Origin: Emiliania huxleyi CCMP1516
Lineage: Eukaryota > Haptophyta > Isochrysidales > Noelaerhabdaceae
Length of the DNA stretch: 64,000 nucleotides
Direction: 5' to 3'
NCBI RefSeq assembly: GCF_000372725.1
Contig: NW_005200941.1
Coordinates: 96,565-160,564 of the forward strand
Shown: piece by piece, positions 12,112 through 22,608 of the stretch
Layout of the letters: every line of letters starts with the position of its first letter
Position numbering within the stretch: the stretch's first letter is position 1
The notes under the pieces: model-generated
Seen by the model: the letters and a program-made list of their open reading frames with translations, nothing else
Database searches by the model: none
Told to the model about the DNA's origin: nothing
Position numbers and translations under genes: made by a program

Positions 12112-12349
12112 CCGGGCTCGCGGCGGGACCGGAATCCAACTTGTGAGAGATATTGCAGATGTGTCGGATGTGCCGTGGGATGGATATGCGCTGGCGTACG
12201 TATCTTTGCTGTGTATCAATAAACAAATACAGGTACCGCGAGTCAGAGGTGTGAGTGTGTGCGCGTACTGGATCACTGCAGATCGCCCCTCTACCTCTGC
12301 CCCGTACTGGATTACTGCAACGCCCCTCTGCCTCTGCCCCCGCCTCCCT

Positions 12350-12841
12350 TTACTTGCTTCCAAAGACCGCCCAGCACTCGGCGTCCTCCGGCCCGCCTCC
12401 GTTCTTGACGTTGGTGAAGCCGTTCGCCTCCAGGTATTCCTTCGCCTTTTGGCCACGCCCGCCGCCGCCGCAGTGCGAGATGATCGGGGTCGCCTTGTCC
12501 TTGCCGTCCAGCGGCGAGAGGTCCATCGACGCGGTGGCGCGGTCGAAGACGATGTTGACCGCAGCCTTGCGGCTAGGGTCTCCGATCTTTGCGGTCTTGT
12601 TTGTCTCGCCGTCGCCCGGCTCCTTCTCAAAGTCCGGGTTGCGGACGTCGACAACGACCAGATCACCGCCCGCCTGTTCGACAAAGCTGGCCAGCTCCTC
12701 CGGAGGGCTCACACCCGGTTTGCGGCCCATGATGGCAAAGGAGCGGGAGAGCGGCGAGTGCGACGCGGCGGCGCGGGAGAGCGGAGCGGAGAGCGGAGCG
12801 CCGGCACGGAAGGCTGGGAAGAGCACGGTGAAGCCGAGCAT
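12350..12841 (-). CDS. Single-domain rhodanese (sulfurtransferase)
   Basis: 163 aa, intronless, converging on the previous gene. An N-terminal leader of about 37 residues (FRAGAPLSAPLSRAAASHS, basic and Ser/Ala-rich) suggests mitochondrial or plastid import, with an internal Met just after it. The rhodanese core follows: DLVVVDVRNPDFEKEPGD (strand and R/D of the first motif) and the active-site loop ISHCGGGGRGQKAKEYL, where the Cys would carry the persulfide. The loop is glycine-rich and longer than the classic CxxGxR form. The C-terminus AECWAVFGSK closes the domain. Substrate unknown. Confidence 0.87.
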   Translation of the reverse strand: MLGFTVLFPAFRAGAPLSAPLSRAAASHSPLSRSFAIMGRKPGVSPPEELASFVEQAGGDLVVVDVRNPDFEKEPGDGETNKTAKIGDPSRKAAVNIVFDRATASMDLSPLDGKDKATPIISHCGGGGRGQKAKEYLEANGFTNVKNGGGPEDAECWAVFGSK

Positions 12842-13069
12842 TCACTGCGGTGGGGGAGGTGACGGGTGAGGAAGGGACAGGGTCAGGGACAGATCGTGCT
12901 AGCTTTATATTATACCAAAAGCTAGGCCCAACGCCCTCTAGGGCCGCGGCTTACATGGAGGGTCGGAAACGAGAAAAACGGCGAGGTAGTTTGTCTGGTC
13001 GCAGTGGCGTGTATGGCGCCGCAGGGGACACGCTTCTCAAAAACTGACGCGGCCAAAGACCAAAGCCCT

Positions 13070-14962
13070 CTAGACAGAGAGCTGCTCTATCTCCGCCTCG
13101 AGCTGCTGAATGGTGAGCTGGCTGTCCGCGTCCGCTCTGTCCGTGAGATCAACCTCTGTCTCGCGTCTGCCAAGCCAACGTTGTGCTGCCGTGGCCTCGG
13201 GGCCGCAGGGACGGTGGGTGGCGCTCTCTTGCGCGCGTCGGACGCGAAGGACTGAGACAAGCAGACGCCTGAGTGTCGACTGCTGCTCGTCCTGGCGCTG
13301 CGCCTCAGCACGGTGGAGCTGTCGCTTGAACCAGCGCATGAGAACGCAAGGCACCACCACGGCTAGCAGCACCCCACTCGCCGCAAGCGCGATGAGGATG
13401 CTACGCTCTTGCGCTGCCGCCGGCGAGGTCGACAGTAGTGACGGAGGAGAGGGTGCGGGAGGAGAGGGCGGTGATGCTGCTGGCGGCCAGGCGGAGGGGG
13501 GCGGCAACGAGGGGGAAAGCGACGGAGGCGGCGGCGAGGGCGAAGCGGAGGGAGGCGGCGGGGAGGGCGAGGCGGAGGGAGGCGGCGGCGAGGGCGGCGG
13601 GGAGGGAGGCGGCGGCGACGGAGGCGGCGGCGACGGCGAGGTGGAGGGAGGCGGCGGTGACGGCGAAATAGACGGCGGCGGCGGCGGCGGCGGCGGGGGC
13701 GTCGGCGGCGGGGGCGAGGGCGGCGGCGGAAGCGGGGAACGGCACTCTGTGAGGCCTAGCGGAACTTCCTCGGATGAGCCGTCGCACACCCCGTCACTCA
13801 GCGCACAGAGGCGTGTTGTATTATCGACTTTGGTAACGTCATAGTACAGAGCGCACTCCTCCTGGGTTATGGCGGGCGCATTCGAGTTCAGATCGTAGCA
13901 GTCGTCAACCTTGATGCGACAATCCTCAAGAGGAATTGGCGACGGCGGCGGCGCCGGTGGCGGCGGCGGCGGCGGCGGCGCTGGCGGCGGCGATGGCGGC
14001 GGAGGCGCCGGTGGTGGCGGCGTGGGCGGCGGCGGCGTCGCCGCCGGCGAAGGCGGCGATTGAGGTGGCGTGTCGGAACCGGGTGGCCACGCAGGCGGCG
14101 GAGGCGCCGGTGGGGACCCGAATGGCGGCGGCGGCAGCCCTGGTGGCCGAGGCGACTGGGGGCTTGGAGGCGAGAGAGGCGGAGGGGAGCTGGGCGGCGG
14201 AGGCGATGGCAGCGGCGAAGGGGACGGCGGTGGAGGTGCGGGTGGCGGCGGCGACGGCGGTGGCGGAGGCGAGTCCGGCGGTAGCGGCGGCGGCGGCGGC
14301 GACGGCGGCTGCGGGGGTGGCGGAGGGCGGGGCGGCGACGCGGGCGGGCTGGCCACCAGCACGTAAACGTTGCAAGAGATGTCGCGAGTGGGCAACTTGT
14401 GGTCGCAGATGGTGCAGGTGGCGCTCTCGCGGCAGAAGCTGAAGTAGAGCTTGTCCGCTCCTGCCTCCCCCGCGCAGGCTTCCCAGGGTGGTCCTGCCTC
14501 GTCTTGGAGAGGGACGACCACCCCGGTGCAGCTCGAATTGCTTTCGTGTTCTTCTGCTGCTGGCGGCGGTGGCGGCGATGGAGGCGATGCTGGCACTGGT
14601 GACGAAGGCGGCAAGGGACTAGGAGGCGGTGGCGTCGGTGGCGGACGAGGCGGCATCCCGGGGACGGGCGGCGGTGGCAGCGGCGGCGGCGGCGCGGACG
14701 GCGGAGCAACGACCCGGTATACGGTCGATGCGTTGCTTCCTTGCCATCTTTTCAAATCATTGAATTCGCACGGGCAGCACGAGCCCTCCGCGTCAGGACC
14801 CGCGCCCTCCAACAGGTCGCTGCTAAAGCACTCCTTGCCTGCGTCGTTCGCTTTTGCAGCGCAGGCGGACCTGGTGTAGTTGGTCCAGGGAAGGCACTGA
14901 CCCTGCGGGCAATAATAGCCAACTTCCCAGTAATCTCCCTGCGCGGCCAGCGCGCGTCGCAT
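13070..14962 (-). CDS. Pherophorin-like Pro-rich extracellular protein with one membrane span
   Basis: 630 aa as an open frame. Cys-rich globular segments (CPQGQCLPWTNYTRSACAA; CTICDHKLPTRDISC; CRIKVDDCYDLNSNAP) alternate with long SPPPP-type polyproline rods, as in pherophorins and other hydroxyproline-rich wall proteins. A single hydrophobic span (ILIALAASGVLLAVVVPCVL) is followed by a basic tail of about 100 residues ending LTIQQLEAEIEQLSV. It is therefore probably a wall-to-membrane link with a short coiled coil inside the cell. The drawn Met has no signal peptide and directly follows CTAG, so an upstream exon carrying the signal is likely missing. On the other strand the region gives poly-Gly frames, which are shadows. 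Confidence 0.75.
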   Translation of the reverse strand: MRRALAAQGDYWEVGYYCPQGQCLPWTNYTRSACAAKANDAGKECFSSDLLEGAGPDAEGSCCPCEFNDLKRWQGSNASTVYRVVAPPSAPPPPLPPPPVPGMPPRPPPTPPPPSPLPPSSPVPASPPSPPPPPAAEEHESNSSCTGVVVPLQDEAGPPWEACAGEAGADKLYFSFCRESATCTICDHKLPTRDISCNVYVLVASPPASPPRPPPPPQPPSPPPPPLPPDSPPPPPSPPPPAPPPPSPSPLPSPPPPSSPPPLSPPSPQSPRPPGLPPPPFGSPPAPPPPAWPPGSDTPPQSPPSPAATPPPPTPPPPAPPPPSPPPAPPPPPPPPAPPPSPIPLEDCRIKVDDCYDLNSNAPAITQEECALYYDVTKVDNTTRLCALSDGVCDGSSEEVPLGLTECRSPLPPPPSPPPPTPPPPPPPPPSISPSPPPPSTSPSPPPPSPPPPSPPPSPPPPSASPSPPPPSASPSPPPPSLSPSLPPPSAWPPAASPPSPPAPSPPSLLSTSPAAAQERSILIALAASGVLLAVVVPCVLMRWFKRQLHRAEAQRQDEQQSTLRRLLVSVLRVRRAQESATHRPCGPEATAAQRWLGRRETEVDLTDRADADSQLTIQQLEAEIEQLSV

Positions 14963-14999
14963 CTAGCGGATGCCCGGCCCGTGCGGCCCCTGTGAGCCG

Positions 15000-15780
15000 T
15001 CGGGGCAAGAGTTGCACACAATGGCGTGCCTTCGGCGTGCCGAAAATCGAGTCGCCGAAAAAATGGCACTTTTTCGGTGCTGGTAGCCCCCCCAAAACAG
15101 GCGCGCGCAGCGCGCCCAGGGGCGCCGCAGGCGCCCCAAGCGGCGCGGAGCGCCGCCGCAGGCGGCGGACAGCAGGTGCGCGAAATTAAACGCCATTTTC
15201 GGCTCCGCGGTTTTGCCACTAACATTGAAATCCGGTACAAAACGACTTAGCCGAAACAACAGACAGACAGACAGAGAGCACACACGTTCGAGACGGGGGT
15301 GCGCCGACCACCGTCGCGGACCCAGTAGAGCTAGATGGTCCCACATGATGCGCCCTTAGCCTCTGAGCTCGTCCTAGACGTTTTAGGGAAGCGTGGGCAG
15401 ACCAGAACGCGGCCACGGCGACGCTCCGAGGCTATCAGCAGCGCTGGCGGCGATCGTGGCGACGGCGCCTCGCCGCTGCAGCGGCACAGAATCGAGGAAG
15501 TGGCGTTGGTGGCAGCATCAATGAGATATGAAGGCGGCCGTAATGCTGGTGGCGCCTTCGAGGGCGGCGGGGAGGGCGGTAGCAGCGACGGCGGTCGAGT
15601 CATGTGGCAGGGGTGGCAAGATGCAGCAGGGAGGCTTGAGTTAGCGACGCGGGGCGGTGGCGTGCCAGCAGGTAAGCGGCGGCGGCGGAGAGCAGGTGCG
15701 CGAAATAAAGGCCAATCTTGAGATATCCATTTTGCACCACCTTTGGATTTCTGGTACAAATTGACTTGTGGATCTTGAAG
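15000..15780. repeat. GC-rich region with a duplicated 90-bp segment
   Basis: 15164-15250 and 15684-15768 share GCAGGTGCGCGAAAT..., ATTT and the CCGGTACAAA/CTGGTACAAA end. Between them are GCCGCAGGCGCC-type palindromic runs. No gene is supported. Confidence 0.55.
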
Positions 15781-15974
15781 GCACGCGCAAGAGCGCACCA
15801 GGCAAGTTGACTCAACCTCGGATCTCGCTGCCGCTAAGCGTGGCGTCGATTATCAAACGAGCGGTGACAGTAGCGGTGGCAGCGGCGGCAGCGTCGACAG
15901 GAGCACCTACTGCAGTGTCAAATGTGAGCTGGGAGGCGGGAGGCAGATGCAATAGGAGCGGGAGAGTGAGATCG

Positions 15975-16436
15975 TCAGCCAGCAAGGCAGACCTTTACGG
16001 CGCGGCTGCGGGCGCGTTTGCAGTGACATGCGATCCATGTGGCAGCAAAGGCACGGCGGGAGTAGCGCGTATGCAGGCTGGTGAGCGAGGGTGGCGCGTC
16101 GCGAGTGGCGGTGCAGCCAGTCGGTGGCGGGTGCTGGCGACCGGCAGAGAGATGCAGACGGCGCGAGAGATGACCCTGCGGAGAGGCGAGGTGACGGGCG
16201 ATCCGCGACGGTGGGAGAGGGCTGAGCATCGCCATGTCTCGCTCCGGCACCATCTTGCCGAAGCGCAGGCCCGGGAAGGCGGTGTTTTTGATGTAGCGGA
16301 GCCGCGCCGTGTCGTGCTTGTTGTACCGCCCTTGGCGGCCGGCGTAGCGCTGGTGCACACCGTGCAAGATCGACTGCAGCTCGAGCTGGTGGCTGACGAT
16401 GTCCTCGCCGCTCTGCAGCGCCGGCGACAGGCACAT
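15975..16436 (-). CDS. Unrecognised protein fragment
   Basis: Within this frame, about 70 residues (including IVSHQLELQSILHGVHQRY and RLRYIKNTAFPGLRFGKMVP) look like genuine coding sequence; the rest is low-complexity. No family recognised and no clear start. It may be an exon or a decayed gene. Confidence 0.3.
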   Translation of the reverse strand: MCLSPALQSGEDIVSHQLELQSILHGVHQRYAGRQGRYNKHDTARLRYIKNTAFPGLRFGKMVPERDMAMLSPLPPSRIARHLASPQGHLSRRLHLSAGRQHPPPTGCTATRDAPPSLTSLHTRYSRRAFAATWIACHCKRARSRAVKVCLAG

Positions 16437-16565
16437 GGCGCCAGCAGAGGAGATCTGCGAACAGGGCGAGTCGACGCTGGCAGGTCAAGCAGCGTCGACT
16501 CGCTACCAGCAACGAATGGGTACCCTCCCCGGCACTTCCCTCCCCGAAAAAATCAAGAGGGGCGT

Positions 16566-17010
16566 GCTCCAAGTGCTCCAAGTGGCGACGAGACACGGTT
16601 CTCGAGGTTCTCGAGGTGGATATCCTTTGGCCGCGTTGGGTAGCGAGGATTGGTGTAACCCGAGCCACGGAGGCGTGTTTTCTGACGGCCGACCGTCAGT
16701 GCACGGAGTTGCCCCTTCTCCGACAGTCCCTGCCCCGGCTAGTTCCCCAGGCTCGCCGGGTTTCCCCTACGTCACCCAGGACCTAGCGCGGGTGGGTTGC
16801 AGGGGGGCTCGCTGCAGGGAAAGGCTGTGTAAGAAGCCGATCCCCGTAGTCCGCCCCGCTCCTCCCCATCGGGCCGCATGAGGGCCCACACCTCGCAGAT
16901 TCGTTTTCGCGCCTGGGTCAGGCGCGCGGGGCATCCCCCGGGTCGCTCGACCGTAGCGATCCGAAGAGTGGCCGCTATGCGAAGGAAAGAGTGGGGCCCT
17001 CGGGGTACGC
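16566..17010 (+). repeat. Dispersed repeat A, fullest + copy
   Basis: Begins GTGCTCCAAGTGCTCCAAG, then CTCGAGGTTCTCGAGG, GATATCCTTTGG, the hairpin CTGACGGCCGACCGTCAG, GCCCCTTCTCCGAC, and a second half with GGGTCAGGCGCGCGGGGCAT and GGGTCGCTCGACC. Halves or fragments recur at 18108-18290, 18517-18700, 31260-31660 (-) and 10003-10200 (-). It may extend to about 17230. No coding capacity seen. Confidence 0.8.
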
Positions 17011-17310
17011 CTCGTCCGGACGAGACACGATGCCGCCGCGCTCGCCCGGGGAGGCCCCACCCGGGCTGTCAGCTCCCTCGGAGCCAATGGGGCTAGCCGG
17101 CGGAGGTGGGGGGGGCGGGGGGGCCGCCTCCGAAGAAGAGACATCAAAAACGAGTGCAGAGGCAGTGGGGCGACGCCCGAAAAGCGAGCAAGAGACCGAA
17201 CCAGACTGAAGATTCACCCTGAAGGGTGGGGGACGAGGACGTGCAGTGTACACGTTAAGTAGTCGTGTGTGTACGTGACGGGTGGTGTCGTAGTGTCCGT
17301 GTCCACTAGC

Positions 17311-17534
17311 TCCGAGTAGAGGGGGCGTTCTGCAGTTAAGGGGAAACCCGGTACACGGAGCCCTCTCGGAGACCCGTGTTTACTTTACGGCCCTTTCCCC
17401 GCGAACGCGCACCCCCTGGGCTAGGGCTCTCTTGCCCGCAACCCGATGCCAATCATCCGGCCCGCAGGAAGCGCTTCTTAGCTCCCCGGCCCTGGATGTG
17501 CGGTTAATGACTGCACTCCAAGTGCTCCAAGTCC
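17311..17534 (+). repeat. Dispersed repeat B, long copy
   Basis: Aligns end to end with 37741-37960: CTCCGAGTAGAGGG, CGGAGACCCGTGTT, GGGCTAGGGCTCTCT, ATCATCCGGCCCGC, CCCCGGCCCTGGATGTG, ending in CTCCAAGTGCTCCAAG. Confidence 0.82.
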
Positions 17535-17599
17535 GTCTCACAGAACACTGCCCAATCTCCCCAGGAGATGTCTGGTCTATTTATTTATTTATAAGCACA

Positions 17600-17670
17600 C
17601 TGGCACAACAAGGGCGCCGACTGGCGCGGACACTGGCACACACACCGGCACACCACCGGAGCCGCCTAAG
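17600..17670 (+). repeat. Dispersed repeat E, short copy
   Basis: Shares GACTGGCGCG, the ACTGGCAC and CAC-ACC runs, and GGAGCCGCCTAAGCGACTC with 28170-28300 and 36965-37150. Confidence 0.65.
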
Positions 17671-17694
17671 CGACTCCGAACGGCAATGCACTAC

Positions 17695-18076
<382 letters not shown>

Positions 18077-18107
18077 GAAAGGGTGAAGGGGGCTCCCTCC
18101 GAGGAGG

Positions 18108-18290
18108 GGCTGTGTAAAAAAACAAAAAAAGTAGTCCGCCCCACTCCTCCCCCCATCGGGGCGCACGAGGCGGCCACGCCTCGCAGGTTCGTTTCTCGCG
18201 CTTGGGTCAGGCGCGCGGGGTATCCCCCGGGTCGCTCGACCAGCGCTCCGAAGAGCGTGGCCGCTATGCGAGGGAGAGAGCGGTAGTGAG
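18108..18290 (+). repeat. Dispersed repeat A, second half only
   Basis: Carries GTAGTCCGCCCC, CTCGCAGGTTCGTTT, GGGTCAGGCGCGCGGGG and TCGCTCGACC. A hairpin remnant GGCGGCCGACCGTCAG follows at about 18315. Confidence 0.75.
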
Positions 18291-18516
18291 GCGGTCCACG
18301 AGGCGCGTTTTCTGGCGGCCGACCGTCAGGGCCCATCAGTTTACCTAAAAAAACCCTAGATCCCGGCTGACCTGGGGTGCCGGCCGAAGCTAAGAAACCA
18401 CGGCGTGGGGTGGGTGGGGTGGGTGGAAAGGCTTAGAACAGCGGCGTGCCGCGATCCTGTTTTCTTAATGTATGCCCGCAACAGACTGTATGTAGCTTGG
18501 GTTTCCCGTATTTTCC

Positions 18517-18700
18517 CCTCCTCGAGGTTCTCGAGGTTCTCGAGGTTGATATCCTTTGGCGGCGTTGGGTAGCGAGGATTGGTGTGACGCGATCCACGCA
18601 GGCGTGGTTTCTGACGGCCGACCGTCAGTGCACGGAGTTGCCCCTTCTCCGACTGCCCCTTCGTTATCGAGGTGGATATCCTCTGGCCCGTTGTACCTGT
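18517..18700 (+). repeat. Dispersed repeat A, first half only
   Basis: CTCGAGGTT occurs three times in tandem, followed by TTGATATCCTTTGG, GGGTAGCGAGGATTGGTGT, the hairpin CTGACGGCCGACCGTCAG and GCCCCTTCTCCGAC. Confidence 0.8.
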
Positions 18701-18748
18701 CGCACTCCCATTTTTATTCAGCCAAAATAAAGAAATCGGTCTCCGAGG

Positions 18749-20161
18749 TTAGGTTGGGTAGGCCACCTCCGCGTGAGTCAGGTTCGCGTACACGGCCTTG
18801 GCCGCCGCCGTCCGCACCATCAGGCGCTGCAGCGTCACCGTCCCAAGGCGTATCATCTCATCCGAGTCGGGCGTGACGCACGTTCCGTACTGCACGTTCG
18901 AGAAATACTGCCCCTTCGCCCGCTGATAGATGAGCTCGAAGTAGAACCACGCGAGGCCGCCGCCGTGCGGCAGCTCCAACCCTTCCTCGAGCTTGCCGAC
19001 CAGCAGGTCCTGCCAGACGAGCGGCGCGCAGTGGGCCCACGCGCCGTTCTGATCGACCGAGTCGTGGCCCACGTTGACCACCATCCCGGGCCGACACCCG
19101 GTCTGCCGCGCCAGGGTGACGTACGCGTTGAGCACGAACGCCTCGTTCACCTCGACCCACTCGCTGAGCAGGGCGTCCTGCAAGATGTACTGGCCGGTCT
19201 GGCCCAAGTGCTGTCGCGTCAAGCTCGGCGCAGTCGCCGCCCTCATGGCCAGCTGCACGGCCTGGCTCGCCGCGTCGCCAGCCGCCGCCGCGGTGGTCGC
19301 GTTCGCGCCCACCGCCACCTGCAACGCGCTGGCCGCCGCCTGCGCGACGCCGGCGAGCTGCTCGACCCCGCCGCTCCCTCTCCCTCCTCCCACGAGGCTC
19401 GAGAAATGGTGCGTCGCGGATGGGTCGCCAGTACGCCATCGCCTCCTGTCCCGCCGGGAAGCCCTTTTCGCCGAAGAGGATCGGCCACACGTGGCTCCGC
19501 ATGATGTTGAACTGCACCCCCACCGTCTTCGCCCCCCGCCCGACGAGCTCACACCCCTGCCGCCGCGACGAGTGCGACTGTCGGATGCGGCTCGTCAGCA
19601 AGTACTGCAGAAACACGAGGGTGAGCTGCTGGCACGGATACCCGTCCCGCATCCCGTTCGCAAAGTTGGAGCGCATGTCCGCATCGCCGCCGTCTTCGTC
19701 AAGCCGCTCCATCTCCGTCTGGAAGTCGTCGTGGAAGATCAACTCCACGAGGGCGCTCCGCCTCCGCTTCGCCAGGCGCGCCGTGGTGTCCGTCGCCGCG
19801 AGCGGCGCCAGCAGCGCCGCCTGCTCCGCCGTCCGCTCCTCTGCCGCCGCCCGCTCCGCCTCTCTGGGCGCCTCCGCACGTTCCTGGTGCTGCACGGCGC
19901 GCAGCTCGCCCGCCGCGCGCCTCTCCCTCTTGGTGATCGGGGACGGCCGTGCGCGAACGGGTCGTCCGCGTCGCCCGCCGCCGCCCGCCTCTCGTGCGGC
20001 ACGGTGTGCAGCGCCTCCGCCGGCCACGCGAGCCGGATTGCCGCGCCGCGGCCCTCGCCCAGCCGCTGGAATGCTCCGCCGCCTTCGTTCGCCTTGTCAG
20101 CCGCTCGGGCCGCCGCCGTCAGCGCCGCGCCCTTGCCGACGAACAGGAGCGGATTCGGCAT
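18749..20161 (-). pseudogene. Frameshifted gene of unknown family
   Basis: Three collinear frames carry protein-like sequence: the start MPNPLLFVGKGAALTAAARA, then an Ala/Glu-rich helical stretch leading into LVELIFHDDFQTEMERLDED and FNIMRSHVWPILFGEKGFP, then HLGQTGQYILQDALLSEWVE and LARQTGCRPGMVVNV to the stop at 18749. Continuity needs frame changes near 19930 and 19400 with no plausible intron, so it is either decayed or contains sequencing errors. TGCRPGMV is faintly reminiscent of tyrosine recombinases, but no catalytic tetrad is seen, so I make no functional call. Confidence 0.45.
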
Positions 20162-20319
20162 CGCAAGCCGAAGCGAAGGCGACGTCGTCGGCCAACACTT
20201 TGCCTGACGCGCAATCGCCTCCCTTGGCTGACACGCTCGGCGTGTGCCACCTTCCGCCGGCGCTCGCCTTTCGCCTGACGCACAATCGCGCCACTACCAA
20301 CATACATAGGTAGAAAGGT

Positions 20320-20690
20320 GAAGAACAGCCAGGCTCGGACTGGACACCAACGCGGTATGGGTGGACGCTGGACAGATGATGACGACACGCACGAGCGACA
20401 CACAGACACAAACAGGCTCACAAGACACACAGCCAGCTGGCTGCCACACACCCTGAGTCGGCGTACACATAACTCAGGGCCACATCCTCCCTGTCGCCCC
20501 CCCCAGCACTCCACGGTGCCAAGGGCACAAACAAGGGCACAACTCAAACAACAGACGACAGGAAGTGACATGTGAGGCTAGAGCAGCTTGCTCCACCTCT
20601 AGCAATCTCACCGGCCTGCGAGGCACGGACGAGACCGTATGTGGGGTCTAGTGAGGTGTCTATGGACGCTCTCCTCATGGGCTAGCTGCC
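20320..20690 (+). repeat. Dispersed repeat D, + copy
   Basis: Includes GGACAGATGATGACGACACG, ACACACAGCCAGCTGGCTGC and CACCCTGAGT, then GGGCCACATCCTCCCTGTCG. The reverse complement is at 35140-35450 and a shorter one at 41395-41530. Confidence 0.82.
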
Positions 20691-20900
20691 TGCGAGGTTG
20701 GGTAGGAAGGTGAAGAACTCCAAAACCCGGCGCAGAACACCCCGCCCACAATCCGACTTCCCAAACACGTGGCCCGCCGGCTCTTGATGAGGCCGCACCC
20801 CATCCCGGGCCACAGCATAGGCAGCACACCCAGGCCGGCGAGACATTCTTGACGCCCCGCGCGTGTGCGCGTGTTTGCGCCGTGGCGCCACGCGCCGAGG

Positions 20901-22347
20901 ATGACGGCCGGGTGGCGTGTGGCCCCCTCGCTGTTGATAGCCTCTCTTCTCGCCGCGCCGCTCTTGATAGCGTATCGCCGCTCCCCATCACGGATCTACC
21001 GAGCGTTCCGGCAGCAGTTTTACGCGAGCCTGCTCGCCATCGGCCTCGGAAGCATCACCGCGGGCGCCTACTTTGACGCCATCGTTTTCGATGGGTGCCG
21101 GCTGCCGCCCCACTTTGCGTGCCTGGCGATTGCCGTGCTCGGTGCGCCACCGCGCTCAGAGACGCAGCGCCACCTGGCTCAGAGCGCGCGTGGCACACGC
21201 ATGCATTGGCAGGGTGCGAGCGATTGACAGATCCTCTTCGCCACCTCAGGCTCTCTCATCGGCTTTGCCTCCTCGCTTGTGCTGCTGCAGCTCCCCTTGG
21301 GGTGCGCGGGACACATGCTGCCGTCCCTTGCCCACGGACGTTCACGTTTGCTCCCCGTACCTCGCAGGTCATCTGGACTCCGTCAGAGCCTGCCCTCTGC
21401 GCAGCGGCAGCGGTGCTTGCTCTTCCTCTCGCTAGCATACGTTTCGGTGGCGTTCCTGATGGTCGCGCTCCCCTTCCTTTGGATGTGGAGCGGAGACAAC
21501 TCCGCCCGCTGGGACAGCGCCGGCAGCGTCGGCGCTCCGCCTCCTCTCCTCGCTCGGTCGCGCGCCGGGCCGCACATCGTGAGCGTGATGCGCTTTAGGT
21601 GCATACATGTCCTTCGCCTCCTTCCTCTTGGCGGCCGCGTTGAGCTCGAGGCTGATCAGATCGTGCCACTGGGTTGACCCACAGGAGGCAGCGGTCACGC
21701 AGCCTTCGCGGCGCCTCCCCCCCATCCTGCCGGTCGTGGTGCTGCCAGATGAGGCGACACTTCCTAGAACCGTGCACCTGCCTTGCTGGGGCACGTGGCC
21801 AGACAAAACTCTCTCGTCTCTGTGCCTCTGAGCCCGTCTGACTGCCCTCCCCCCCCCCCCCCACCCCCTCGTCGCCTGCCCCGACCAGTCGGTTGCCATC
21901 GCGATGCCGGACGACGACGAGAGGGAGAGGCGCGACGGCGAGTCGGGCTCCAAGGCAACGAGGCGACCGCCCTTGCCGCACGCACTGCTCCGTCTGTGGG
22001 GCGGCGGCCTGGTGAGGTGCGTAGGGATCCCCTCAAACTCCCCTCAGCACCTCACCACCCGCCGGTGCCCCCGCCGGTCCTCGCCTAGCTTGCTTCTCCT
22101 ACCACCACTCCCGCCCATCCCCTGCCGCCCGCGCACGAAGCTCGTGGGCGCCCGACGCCGCGCCTCTTCTTGCCCCCGACAGGGCCGCTGGTCGCACGCC
22201 GGCACCCGCGGCGGCGAGGGCTGGCTCCCGCCGCCACCGCCACCACCGACCCCCGCCACGCCGCCCGCCCGCCACAGAGCTGGCCCCCGTGGCGTCTCCG
22301 CGGGGGCTGTTGGCGCGAGCATTGGCGGCGCCGTCAATTTTGCGTAG
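20901..22347 (+). CDS. Tentative multi-exon membrane protein
   Basis: Exon-like blocks with hydrophobic helices: 20901 to about 21134 (SLLIASLLAAPLLIAYRR; FYASLLAIGLGSITAGAYF), about 21231-21302 after an ACAG (ILFATSGSLIGFASSLVLLQ), and from about 21370 after CGCAG (LLFLSLAYVSVAFLMVALPF). A Pro/Gly-rich block up to 22347 may be a last exon (GAVGASIGGAVNFA). This suggests a polytopic membrane protein of about four spans, but exon phases are not fully resolved and no family is recognised. Confidence 0.4.
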
Positions 22348-22608
22348 CTCGCCCGCCCCGTCGCGCATCACCCTGCGACGGTCGTGACACATATTTTGTG
22401 CGACTCCTCTTTGATGCCCGGGCTTAAATCAGAGAACAAAGGTGAGTACATTTGTAGATTGTACGCACATGCACCAGAAGTACAATTTGCATCCGAGGTA
22501 CAATTGACCCAGTCTCAGGTCCTCTACAGAGGTCTACACACTTCACCACAGGTCACAGCTCGCAACGCTTCTAGCGGAGCTCGCCAGCGCTAGCGGAGCT
22601 CGCCAGCG

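Noticed and set aside
13936..14442. Gly/Ala-rich + strand proteins over the Pro-rich gene
   Set aside because: Complement of polyproline codons (GGC/GGT), with the real signal and membrane features on the minus strand.
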